Source of the DNA: Saccoglossus kowalevskii
Taxonomy: Eukaryota > Hemichordata > Enteropneusta > Harrimaniidae
Assembly (NCBI RefSeq): GCF_000003605.2
Contig: NW_003155758.1
Span: 12,032-42,371, forward strand
Length of the DNA stretch: 30,340 nucleotides
Direction of reading: 5' to 3'
The notes beneath the pieces were generated by a model. That model searched no databases. It saw only the letters and a list, made by a program, of their open reading frames with translations, and had not been told where the DNA came from. The translations under genes were made by a program, and so were the position numbers. The stretch's first letter is position 1. Each line of letters begins with the position of its first letter. Positions 20,644 to 30,055 of this stretch are shown piece by piece.

Positions 20644-21308
20644 TAGCTCCGCTGTCGACTTTGTCGAGCGGAGCTTATCATATGAGTGATTGTCCGTCGT
20701 CCGTGTCAATGTTTTACTTTTTCGACTTCTTCTTGAAAACTACAAGCCTGAATGCTTTGATACTTGGTGTATATGTACCTTGGGTAGACCTCTCTTAGGT
20801 TTGTTCATTTCATGTTGATATCTTCAATTCTCTAATGTTGGTGAATATTTTTGTCATTTTTGGTAAAAAGTGATATTTTCGACTTCTTGTTAAAAACCGC
20901 AAGTGCAAATGCTTTGATATTACATATATAGGTACTACATGTGGACCTCTCTCAGATTTGTTCATTTTGTGATGATATCTTCAATTCTCTAATTTTGGTG
21001 AATATTTTTGTCATTTTTGGTAAAAAGTGATATTTTCGACTTCTTGTTAAAAACCGCAAGTCCGATTGCTTTGATATTACATATATAGGTACTACATGTG
21101 GACCTCTCTCAGATTTGTTCATTTTGTAATGATATCTTCAATTATCTAATTTTGATGATTATTTTTGTCATTTTTGAATTCTTGTTGAAAACAACAAGTC
21201 CCATTGCTTTGATACTATATATATTGTTCATTTTCTAATGATATCTTCTGTTCTTTAATTGCAATGTGCATTGCTAACAGCGGAGCTATCTCAGCCGAGA
21301 GGCTGCTA
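20644..21308 (-). mobile_element. Helentron-like (HINE-like) element, copy A
   Basis: The left end holds a strong hairpin at 20645-20675: AGCTCCGCT pairs with AGCGGAGCT and CGAC with GTCG around a TTT loop. The first 12 bases (TAGCTCCGCTGT) recur inverted at 21277-21288. The right end adds hairpin CAGCC-GAGA-GGCTG (21292-21305). The core contains 157-bp tandem repeats (TTGTTCATTT start near 20801, 20958 and 21115, then a shortened unit). Terminal hairpin, inverted repeats near both ends and a tandem core of about 150-160 bp match Helentron-associated elements such as oyster Pearl. Orientation is given so that the hairpin is the 3' end. No Rep/helicase gene is present. Confidence 0.55.
20801..21230 (+). 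repeat. 157-bp internal tandem repeats
   Basis: Anchors TTGTTCATTT, GATATCTTCAATT, TTTTTGTCATTTTTGGTAAA and TTTTCGACTTCTTGTTAAAA recur at a spacing of 157 bases. There are two full periods followed by a shorter, more diverged unit (109-base spacing). They are the core of the element at 20644-21308. Copy B at 29.1 kb has fewer units, so the array changes in length. Confidence 0.8.
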
Positions 21309-22760
21309 TCATAAACTTCCTAACATGTACCGCATTTGCTTTGCTTTGTTAGATGTACATCTCCAATGCATTTAAACCAGCAGTTGCATGTATGGATTAT
21401 TAAAAATGTGGCTTATTTAGACCATAGACATAAGTCATTCATGTAAGTGCATGCACTATTGGGGCTTTAACTTGACTGTCAAAGGCCTAGCCTTTAATAT
21501 CCTAGGCTTTAGTGCCCTTTAAAAGAAACATAATACACTAAAGCAATTTTATCAATTTTTGCTTTGAAAATGGATGTCTTATTAACTATTAGTTCCAGCC
21601 CTGTGCTACTAATAGAGCAAATGTGGTATACTGCTACAACAAATTTCATCTTAGCTCAGAATTTTAAGGTATTAAAAAAAAAATGTAGCTCATCCCTTTG
21701 TTTTTTATATATCAATTCATTGGTGTTTGATGCCATGCATTCAGTTATTAATACCAGTAATACCGTACTCGACCGCGATAGCGCCCAACTCAGAAAATCA
21801 TGATTTTTTTTACCCAAGTACCCCCTCGGAAAAGAAAGCAAATTACAATTTTAGTTCACTATGTGACAGATTGAGGGGATATTACAAATTTGGGGGAAAA
21901 TACAATTAAGAAATTAGTTGCTTCATTATTGACTTTTACAATGAAGAAACAGAAATGGTCACTAAAAATATGCACATTTTCTTACAATATTAATTACGTA
22001 CCATCTGAATTTAAGAGGTTAAAAATATTACTGTTGAAACATAAAATCTTCATCATTGTATGTATGTATGCAAACTCTTGATGAAAAGCACTTTCCGCTA
22101 TGATGTTTTGACCATGATTTGACCTGCAACAACGTCATTTGACCTAATGGGTCAAGTCTGTTATTAACCTATCAGAATTCTGTGTTGTACCAACACAATT
22201 ATTCGAAAATTCCCAAAGACTTTTTTGTAACGCAATGCGGAAGTGAATTATTGATGTCGCAGTTTGATCTGTTGGAGTTGATATCGGCAAATGAACAACA
22301 TGATTTTTTTTTGTTACACAGGATAGATAAGACTGTACAATTGATTTATTCATATTCCCATTGTGCATCAATTACCCTCAGAAAAAAAACAAATATCCTT
22401 TTAAACTTAGATTTTTGTGGGAAGGTTAAAAGTCAATATAGTTTATTATTATTTCATTATCTTGTACGTAACTCTCCAAAACATCACACAATATTTATAA
22501 TTTTGAACTGTTTTTGAAGTTGATGTAATCTCAACCCTTCCTCCTCTTTGGCAAGAGATACATGTATGCGTGATAACCTGGCGATGTATCTTGGTAAATG
22601 TTCTGTTTATGAGGATTGTGATTATGTGTACAGTATATCATGAACAGGGAAATACCATATTTGCGTCTCACATAAGGCAAAAATTAACTATTGTCTAAGA
22701 TAGACCAGAATAGGAAGTCAGTAGATGACAAAGGATTTTTTCCGTTGGCATGAGAACAAG
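21309..22760. other. CpG-poor probable intronic DNA
   Basis: No recognised exon. A frame of 111 codons at 22182-22517 is uninterrupted but has no known domain or clear splice sites. A short CpG-rich patch at about 21766-21835 (CTCGACCGCGATAGCGCC) stands out and may be a recent insertion. A group of TGACCT motifs lies at 22107-22154. Confidence 0.45.
22107..22154. promoter_or_regulatory. Cluster of nuclear-receptor-like half-sites
   Basis: TTTGACC at 22107, TGACCT at 22120-22125, TGACCT at 22140-22145 and GGGTCA at 22149-22154. The last two form an everted repeat with a 3-base spacer. Half-sites of the AGGTCA type are bound by nuclear receptors, but six-base motifs are common by chance. Confidence 0.25.
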
Positions 22761-22999
22761 TTTTCTAGCATGGGCGAAAGTTTGTTAGCATGGGTGAAAG
22801 TTTGTTAGCATGGGCAAAACTTGGTTAGCATGGGGGACAGTTAGTTAGCATGGGGGAAAGTTGGTTAGCATGGGGGAAAGTTAGTTAGCATGGGTGAAAG
22901 TTTGTTAGCATGGGCAAAACTTGGTTAGCATGGGGACAGTTAGTTAGCATGGGGGAAAGTTGGTTAGCATGGGGGAAAGTTGGTTAGCGTTTGGGGAAA
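22761..22999 (+). repeat. 20-bp minisatellite with 100-bp higher-order unit
   Basis: About twelve copies of a 20-base unit, consensus TTGGTTAGCATGGGGGAAAG. Variant units (TGGGTGAAAG, TGGGCAAAAC, TGGGGGACAG, TGGGGGAAAG twice) occur in the same order at 22781-22880 and 22881-22979. A five-unit block was therefore duplicated as a whole; one G is missing in the second block (unit 22921-22939). A degenerate unit may precede at 22741. No coding meaning is apparent. Confidence 0.95.
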
Positions 23000-23159
23000 A
23001 CAGAGGTGTTAATTCGAAAAACCATTGTTTGTGATTGTTTCTAGCAATGTTTCGGTACTTTCGACATATGCTGGATTATTGAAATATGACTAATTTTAAC
23101 TATAGGTACATCTGTTATTTATGCAAGCACATTTAAATTTAAAATATTATTATACATCT

Positions 23160-23440
23160 GTCACCGTAACGCCACAAGTTACAGCATGCCGTAATTTTGC
23201 GGTATTTTACGGGGTAATTTCATCCTACCATATTAAGAAATGCGAATTCCAAATATGGAATGATTACGTATGGAAGCGTCCTCTGATAATAAAAACAAAC
23301 ATGGCTGCCACCAGAGTTTGACCGGACTCCACACAAAGAAGTTCGCTGATTCTGTTTTGAATTTCGGCATTCCCATGGTGTATTCTTGGAAGGAAAAGAT
23401 GTATAATAATAAGGTTATTGCGAGAATACCTCAAAGTATG
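23160..23440 (+). repeat. Dispersed promoter-like repeat, copy 2
   Basis: Co-linear with 8874-9192. The conserved core runs TAATTTTGCGGTATT, CATCCTACCATATTA, GAAATGCGAATTCCA, AATAAAAACAAACATGG, GTTTGACCGGAC, CAAAGAAGTT. It keeps a perfect CArG box CCAAATATGG (23249-23258) and a degraded one CCATATTAAG (23228-23237), again 21 bp apart. The ATG near 23301 is followed by a stop after about six codons, so this copy encodes nothing obvious there. It retains CpG inside a CpG-poor region, which suggests later arrival or protection from methylation. Confidence 0.6.
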
Positions 23441-23570
23441 TACTCAGACAGTAACGCTGGGCATCGACTATGAGGAAAGATAAACACAACACAAAATAAT
23501 ATGCTCAACTTTCATTATGGCTTTTATAGTTGCATTCACACTTTATATTGATTGCAATCACCATGAGAAA

Positions 23571-23894
23571 TCATATAAAATCAGCTAGATCACAAATCCT
23601 GAAATATTGAAAAAAACCTGAAGCTTGCCTGCACTGAAAGTTGTAGCATCTAATCTCCAAATCTAACATTATATTGTTGTAATCACTCCAGGGCTTTGGC
23701 CATTTACATGCACCAAGGTACTGAAAATGCTTCAATTCACTGGTTTTAATTTCACTATTTTCACTATAAATGGTTTCACAGACATTAAATTCAATTTTAG
23801 GACTCTGATTATCATAAGGATTTTGAATTTTGTTTAGTTCATGAAAAATCTTATTCAACAGAATCCTGCAATTGAACTTAGATGACCCTCTCAA
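23571..23894 (-). other. Unrecognised 107-codon open frame
   Basis: An uninterrupted minus-strand frame whose translation is less repetitive than most here, with scattered Cys, Trp and charged residues and the stretch LGACKWPKPWSDYNN. It has no in-frame ATG at its start (first codon TTG) and weak splice-site context. Frames this long are expected about once by chance in a window of this size. No family is recognised. Confidence 0.12.
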
Positions 23895-24386
23895 TATAAT
23901 AAAGGAAAGTTATTTGACAGAGAAAAAGTACCATCATCATCTTGAAAATTGAATTTTTACACAACTTTTCCCCAGTGTGTCTAATTTCTGCTATAAGCAT
24001 TACTATTCAGAGAAGAATTACTATAGAACAGACAGTACAGCTGCTCTGTCTTTGTTAGATATAATCATACAGTGGTCATATAGGATGTCTTTCAGCTATT
24101 TCTCAGAAATTCGGGATAACTGCTCCATCCTTTCTACGGATATTTGTTGTGTGTAAAAGACCATAGAAAGAGAGGAGATCTTTATTGATATCAAACAAGG
24201 ACATATGTACAAGAAAAGTATCTACCCATGCTACAAATATGAACACAAACAACTGGCCTATATATATTTTATTGAATAAGCATTTTGCGTAATTCCCTCA
24301 ACTTATTTTTGTACGTTAGTTTTCCAATCCTTATCACTTACATTGGCTGAGCTGAGCTAAAATAGAGGCAAGAGTTCCTTTTGTAT

Positions 24387-24405
24387 CCCTAACCCTAACT
24401 CTAAC
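24387..24405 (+). repeat. Short interstitial telomere-like repeat
   Basis: CCCTAACCCTAACTCTAAC is about three units of the animal telomere repeat (CCCTAA)n. A G-rich strand-opposite relative, (TAGGGG)n, lies about 95 bases to the right at 24497. Confidence 0.7.
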
Positions 24406-24493
24406 ACTCACTCCCAGTTACCCAATTCATTTGTATATGCCCCCTATAGATGTCCTCAGGAGAGGCATGTACAATTAAATGGGGAGTGCTGGA

Positions 24494-24520
24494 GGGTAGG
24501 GGTAGGGGTAGGGATGGGGG
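24494..24520 (+). repeat. Predicted G-quadruplex tract
   Basis: Five runs of three to five G separated by only two bases (TA or AT). This meets the usual G-quadruplex rule (four or more G-runs of three, loops of one to seven) with room to spare. Confidence 0.75.
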
Positions 24521-24529
24521 TATAAAAGG
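24521..24529 (+). promoter_or_regulatory. Consensus TATA box next to G-rich tract
   Basis: TATAAAAGG matches the strong TATA-box consensus and follows the G-quadruplex tract directly, an arrangement found in some core promoters. No ORF or known RNA gene begins at a suitable distance downstream. Could be an unannotated promoter or chance. Confidence 0.25.
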
Positions 24530-24700
24530 AACACTTTCCAAAATAGACATTATAGGCATGGTTAATAGTTATGACATAAAACTTGTTCTGGAAATTGTTG
24601 CAATATTGAATAATTTACACTTTTACTGATGGTCTGCACAGGTATTGCTACTATTCTTTTTTGGTTTTTCAAATTCCATCATTAGTAGAGTTTGTTATTA

Positions 24701-24886
24701 TACTGTAAAATACTTTATTTTAGATGAAATTAATTTTAAATGAAAAGACATTTTAGCTGTTTTGTTAGAAGTACTAATTTTTTGTGAGTTGAATGTAAAA
24801 TATAGAAAAAAAGTATTATTTGATGGATTATTTTCACACTCATTTATCCCTTCAGTGAAAATAGAGAAAATAAAGTACTTTATCAT
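24701..24886 (+). mobile_element. TACTGTAAAA miniature inverted-repeat element (degraded)
   Basis: Left end TACTGTAAAATACTTTATTT; right end AAAATAAAGTACTTTATCA is its imperfect reverse complement. The interior shares GAGTTGAATGTAAAAT and TTCAGTGAAAATA with the copy at 26165, which defines one family. About 186 bp, non-coding, so non-autonomous. Confidence 0.6.
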
Positions 24887-24899
24887 GAAAGTATCTCAT

Positions 24900-26160
24900 T
24901 GTTAGCAATTCCCTTAAGTTAAACAGTGGTAACTGATTGATATTTGTTGAATTTAGATTTGTATAAGATGCGATAAAAACAAAAATGCATTTAAGGGAAT
25001 CATGAGAGAACATTGTTTACACTGTTTTCTTTTTTTTTTTCTTTTTTTTAAACCCAGTAATTTTGCTGTGAGATAAATCTCACCTGGAAGTGCTCCTTTA
25101 AGGATTCAAATACTTATAATGCTGACATTTGGGATTATATTGAAACTTATTGGCCTTTACAATGTCAATACTTGACATCTGACCATTTTGGGTGAGAATT
25201 AATAGTGAATATAAAGATATGTCTAATGACATAGACAATGGTTATGACAGGGACTCTCAGATTGTTTGACCATATCATTTAGTGTGTTCCAATGAGGAGA
25301 TGCAAAGGGATTAAGAATTATTACTGTAATCATTCTTGGCCGAAAACTCTCAGAAAACTGTACTTGTATAGCAGCTCTCGCAGAGCCCATACAAATACAG
25401 TGATACTGTGGCGTCTTACTGTTCTCTGATGTAGCTCCACTCCCTGAGGGTATTGTGAACAGACATATTATTTCTCAGATTTTGAACAAATATAATTTTA
25501 TTCATGTAAAATTCATTGGCATGAATTAGAATTTTTTATATAGATATTATGAAAGAACTGAAAATGGGAGATAGATACAAATGTAGGTGCAGTAAAATCA
25601 TTCTATAATAACAATGTAGGATGTAGCATTGTCACTGTACTTTGGGGAGTGATTATTCTGCTTGCTTATCACTAGGACAAATCAAGACCTAACTGGAGCT
25701 AATTACAGCACTCCCAATTCTGACAATTTTAAAGAGAATTTAATAGCATATATAGCTCCTCTAATTGCTTACATTACTCTGTTCAAGGGAACAATTTGTA
25801 GCTTTGCAGTCATTGTCAATGAATCCTTTACACAGTGAATACCATTGAATACTACATGATAGTGAATAATTGCAGTGGTAATGCATTAAGGTTCACACTA
25901 TGTATAAAATTAGCTCAAAAATAAAGAGTAAGCAAAACGATGAAAAAATGAATCTGTAGAGCAGCTTTGTTGGGTCCAGGTTTGATGTTTGAATATGTCT
26001 TAATTTGTATGCTGTGGTATTTTATGTTTTTTTTCTCTCAAAATAGCAAGTTCAACTGTTATAGAACTTCTGAGAAATAATGCCTCAAATTTTTGCCATT
26101 TTTGGTGCAAATCCAAGATAGCCCCCTACCACAATACAAATACTAAATTTAAAAAAATAT
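24900..26160. other. CpG-poor probable intronic DNA
   Basis: No gene is recognised. Contains a T-rich tract near 25023-25050, an imperfect palindrome GTGAGATAAATCTCAC near 25068 and the hairpin at 25357-25401. Confidence 0.5.
25357..25401. repeat. 45-base two-tier hairpin
   Basis: ACTGTACTTGTAT (25357-25369) pairs with ATACAAATACAGT (25389-25401) at 12 of 13 positions. Inside it, GCTCT-CGC-AGAGC forms a second stem. It is shorter than a typical miRNA precursor. It could be a structured RNA element or a foldback remnant. Confidence 0.55.
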
Positions 26161-26164
26161 TGGA

Positions 26165-26363
26165 TACTGTAAAAACTTTATCTTAGCTGGTATTAATTTT
26201 CGCTGAAAAAACTTCATTGGGTGTTTTATATGAATTTATTTTCACTGATTTTGGACGAGTTGAATGTAAAATGGTATATTCGCTGGATTTTATTTTCACT
26301 GAATCATCATTCAGTGAAAATAACGAAAATAAATTGCAAGCGAAAATTAAGTATTTTACAGTA
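26165..26363 (+). mobile_element. TACTGTAAAA miniature inverted-repeat element
   Basis: Starts TACTGTAAAAACTTTATC and ends TTAAGTATTTTACAGTA; the ends are inverted copies. Taking the outer TA as target duplication leaves termini CTGTAAAA, a Tc1/mariner-like layout. A 13-bp perfect stem TATTTTCACTGAA/TTCAGTGAAAATA with a 6-base loop sits at 26291-26322. About 199 bp, non-coding. It still holds several CpG, so it is less decayed than the copy at 24701. Confidence 0.7.
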
Positions 26364-26399
26364 CATTTATTAACCCCCGTAAAAAATATGTAACATGTA

Positions 26400-26890
26400 A
26401 AAAAACATTTGTTATTTTATACGCTACTTGCAAAATCTGATCGCTCACAATGCTGGTGGTTCATAGTGTTTATATGTAAATGCAGTTAATTATACATATA
26501 CTGTATTTAGAAAAATTAGATACTATTATTAACTGGAAGAAAATGCGTGTAAAATACAATTGTTTGTTTACATGAAATCTGACAATATGCAACACTGATG
26601 GTTTACAGTGTTTACATGCGACTACAGTTCACTGTACTAAGGCTTGAACTTTACAGAGACAATTGCCTCAATTCCCAAGAAGTGCATTTTGAAAAATAAC
26701 AGATTTTGATATAGATACTAATCCAAAACACTGCCCTGTGAAGGGTGCTCTCTCAACTCAGAAGTTCAAACCAAGCTCATATGGATACTACCGGTATATT
26801 TAAATAAATAGTTGCTATTATTAATCCAAAGAAAATGCATGTAAAATACAATCATTGATATAACATTTTACTGTTCACTGCCAATTTTAA
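26400..26890 (+). repeat. Diverged local duplication
   Basis: CAAAATCTGATCGCTCACAA with GGTTCATAGTGTTTA (from about 26432) is echoed by AAATCTGACAATATGCAACA and GGTTTACAGTGTTTA (from about 26574). GAAAATGCGTGTAAAATACA (26539) recurs as GAAAATGCATGTAAAATACA (26831). The spacings of roughly 141 and 292 bases suggest an old tandem repeat of about 140-146 bp. Confidence 0.5.
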
Positions 26891-27100
26891 ATCATGAATG
26901 TTATTAACTTGAGACATTTTGTCATAATGGAATATATTAAATTGTTTGCCATATTTTGGATGTAAAACAGTAGATATAAATTTAACACTTAGACCCTTTG
27001 TCTGAAATGATTGAACAAAATTAGGATATTTTGAAAACAATACCAGCAAATGTCCAGAGAGCATTTGAGTCACTGCTTATACATGTATTTAAAAAAATAC

Positions 27101-27141
27101 ACAGAATGGGGTTAATTGGTTCACAGAATGGGGTTAATTGG
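27101..27141 (+). repeat. 22-bp tandem duplication
   Basis: ACAGAATGGGGTTAATTGG occurs at 27101 and 27123, a perfect recent duplication. It lies within a 101-codon frame (27031-27336) that has no recognised domain. Confidence 0.85.
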
Positions 27142-28162
27142 ATATTCATTGAGAAATCTTGTACGTTTTTATTAAATAAGTACATTTGTAATTCTAAATT
27201 TCTCAGAAATTTCTCAGAGCTGATGTTCATGGCAAATATTAGGTTTTTAATGCTCCTGAATTGCTTACATAACTCTATATTTTTGACTGATTTTCAATTC
27301 AAGATTGCTACAAGAGTGAGATATAATAATTGTTAGCTTTATTTTTATATAAGTTTTTTGCCATGTGCATGGCATTAGGGTATATGTTTTAAATTATTTA
27401 TAAACTTAAATATTTATGAAATCAAAATGGCAGTTAAAGATGCTTGTGCACAGATAGCATAGATTTGGTAGATTAATACAGTAGATCATGATGTGAATGC
27501 TTCACAATTTTTCAGCTTAACCAATCGGATTTTAATGATACATTTCTTTTTTATAGATACATTTATAAAATGTAAACAAGGGTTTGTAACACTTCATTGT
27601 CTTTGAGGTAACAACAGTTGTAGCAGTTTTATTCTCTTGATTTTCTACTAGTCACTAGTGCCTTTTGAATTAGGCATTGATACTAAAAATGAAAAAAGTA
27701 AATGGGGGTCACTGAGCATTTTTCCAAGAAACAGTAGTTTGTGGACTTGTTTTTATGGTGAAATTAATTCTTCATATCTTGAATGATGTTTTTTTGGGTT
27801 GACATGGGATGAATGAGAAGTCCATGGACTAATTTATACCAGACACTTTGCAATGAGTAACTTTTGTGATCTACTTTTGCAGAAATATTTGTTTACAATT
27901 TTACATACCTTTCGTTTATGATTTGGTTTTGCAATTCTCCATCACCAAATGTTTTACATAGCATGATGGGTAGCATTGTTGCCTCTAGAAATAAGTTGTT
28001 CAACTTTATGTGATCCATTTTAACAAATCCATTATCTCTCAAAAAAGTGCATTTCAAAAACATGTTTAATATATAAGGTATATAATAAATCCTAATATTA
28101 TTAAAACATTTTTTTTTTCAAAAATGTCGCGAGTGATAATGGTTGCATGTAATAGATAGGTA

Positions 28163-28207
28163 TTCCCACAATGCATCATATACATGTAGTGCTCAGTAGT
28201 GCAAAAT
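28163..28207 (-). repeat. Inverted single relative of the 59-bp repeat
   Basis: GCTCAGTAGTGCAAAAT (28191-28207) is the exact reverse complement of a 17-base part of the 59-bp unit at 19.8 kb. TTCCCACAATGCATCAT (28163-28179) corresponds to the rest. TTCCCACAATGCA again resembles a ZNF143-type site. It shows that the unit exists as a dispersed element as well as in tandem. Confidence 0.5.
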
Positions 28208-29129
28208 TAAGTTTGGGTTGCACACCCTTTAAGGCAATAGTTTAAACAGAATAGGATTCTGTCAAGTGTTGTCATTATTAACACGTTGACATTTATCTTT
28301 AAGGAAACTATAAATGGCTCATGCATTGTTCATTTTCTGCTTCTTTATCTGGAGCCGCTAAATGCTTAAAAAGAAGTTAAATTTACTATATAGAGAAAGG
28401 GAGTGATTAAGTATTTTTAAAGTCTGATGATATGTGCATTTCTGGTGGATGAGCTTGGGCTTCCACTGAGGATAAAATAATCATAGCCATGGTGTGATTA
28501 TGACAGTCACAGATAATCTTGTGTTTTGAAGTGTACTATATGTTTTACTTGTTCAAATTTTCTCTTTCAATATGTCATCACTGTTCTCTGCTGGTATGTT
28601 ATTAACATGACAGCCAATATCCAGCCAGCAATAATCAAAATATCAACCATACAAAAGAGTCTATAGAACTTCACCCAGTATAGTTTGTGAGAATTAAAAT
28701 AATAGTCTTAGCAGCATGCAACAGTGTACATGTTATTTTTATGAAGTACCTGCATCTAACTCAGTGTAACAAACACCAAATATTGTTGACTTTGTTTAGC
28801 AAATGTATTTTTTTAACCATAAGGTTGTTTATTTGAGATTTTTCATGCGTGATCAAAATAAATCCACTAAATTACATCCACTCTCATGTCTTTGCCAGGT
28901 CATTGACCTCAGTATTAGTGACTGAAACAGTGTATACATTCATTACCTTTGCAGAGTTATTGTATTTTTTTCAAATCAGGGAATCTATTCGTATTTACAG
29001 TTGGCTTAAATGTTCTATTCTACATGAACTGCATGCACATTATGTTTCAGATTTACATATACACATACTGAAAATAAACCGTATCATGTGCACCCAAGTA
29101 TTTTGAACCCATGATTGGGATACCATTTT

Positions 29130-29493
29130 TAGCTCCGCTGTCGACTTGTCGAGCGGAGCTTATCATATCTAATTTTGGTGAATATTTTTATTATTTTTGG
29201 TAAAAAGGGATATTTTCGACTTCTTGTTGAAAACCGCAAGTCCAATTGCTTTGATATTACATATATAGGTACTACATGTGGTTCTCTCTCAGGTTTGTTC
29301 ATTTTGTAATGATATCTTTAATTTTCTAATTTTGATGAATATTTTTGGTAAAAAGTAATATTTTCCACTTCTTGTTGAAAACCACAAGTCTGATTGTTGT
29401 GATACATATTGTTCATTTCCTAATGATATCTTCTGTTCTTTAATTGAAATGTGCATTTGCTAACATCGAAGCTATCTCAGCCGAGAGGCTGCT
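29130..29493 (-). mobile_element. Helentron-like (HINE-like) element, copy B (internally shortened)
   Basis: Hairpin at 29131-29160 (AGCTCCGCT...AGCGGAGCT) is nearly identical to that of copy A and in the same orientation. The core has the same anchors (TATTTTCGACTTCTTGTTGA, GATATTACATATATAGGTAC) but fewer repeat units, giving about 364 bp against 665 bp. The right end CTATCTCAGCCGAGAGGCTG is identical in both copies. The right inverted repeat is decayed here (ACATCGAAGCTA). Flanks differ from copy A, so these are separate insertions. Confidence 0.55.
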
Positions 29494-30055
29494 TGTTGTA
29501 TTATTATTGTTTCTTGGGTGTGTTATTATCGTACTTGCTGGACTTGTGGTATTATAGCCACAGTTGTTTTTTTTGGGCAGTTTTCAACCTGTTCAACCAC
29601 CACCATTATTTTTGCAATTCATGTAATATGCTACTGCAATATGGACTTTTATTAAACTGTTTCCCAGACATTTAAATTGATTTTTCTGTTGGATGTTTTT
29701 AAAATTCTCTGTTCCACTGTCCACAAACAAGATTACACACTGCTCTTTAAAATTAACACCTTTCCTTCTCTTAGATTAGTCCCCATGCTGACACAATAAA
29801 TTTTGTTTTCTTTTTACTTCCTGTTCTGTTTTTCTTGAAAAATGGACATAATAATGATACTGCAATCAGTGTTTGACACATGAAAAGACAGGGCTTGAAC
29901 ATCACTGATGTCTCACCAGTGTGCCTCAGTGTCACTTGCAAAATACAGATATTCTCTATAATATTCATATTTGACTTAGAAACTGTGTCTTTAAAGGCTC
30001 CTCATTAGCTGGTCAGCTTGCATTGCCAATAATGTATATAAGACACTTTCTTATT
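29494..30055. other. CpG-poor non-coding DNA
   Basis: No gene or repeat recognised. Frames at 29451-29675 and 29771-29968 are low-complexity, without domains. Confidence 0.5.

Larger units (their letters stand above)
26891..29127. other. CpG-poor probable intronic DNA
   Basis: No exon or gene is recognised. Contains the 22-bp duplication, the inverted relative of the 59-bp repeat near 28163-28207 and AT-rich simple sequence. Confidence 0.5.

Noticed and set aside
22182-22517. 111-codon frame in the CpG-poor half
   Set aside because: Length is near chance expectation; no domain and no splice signals at its ends.
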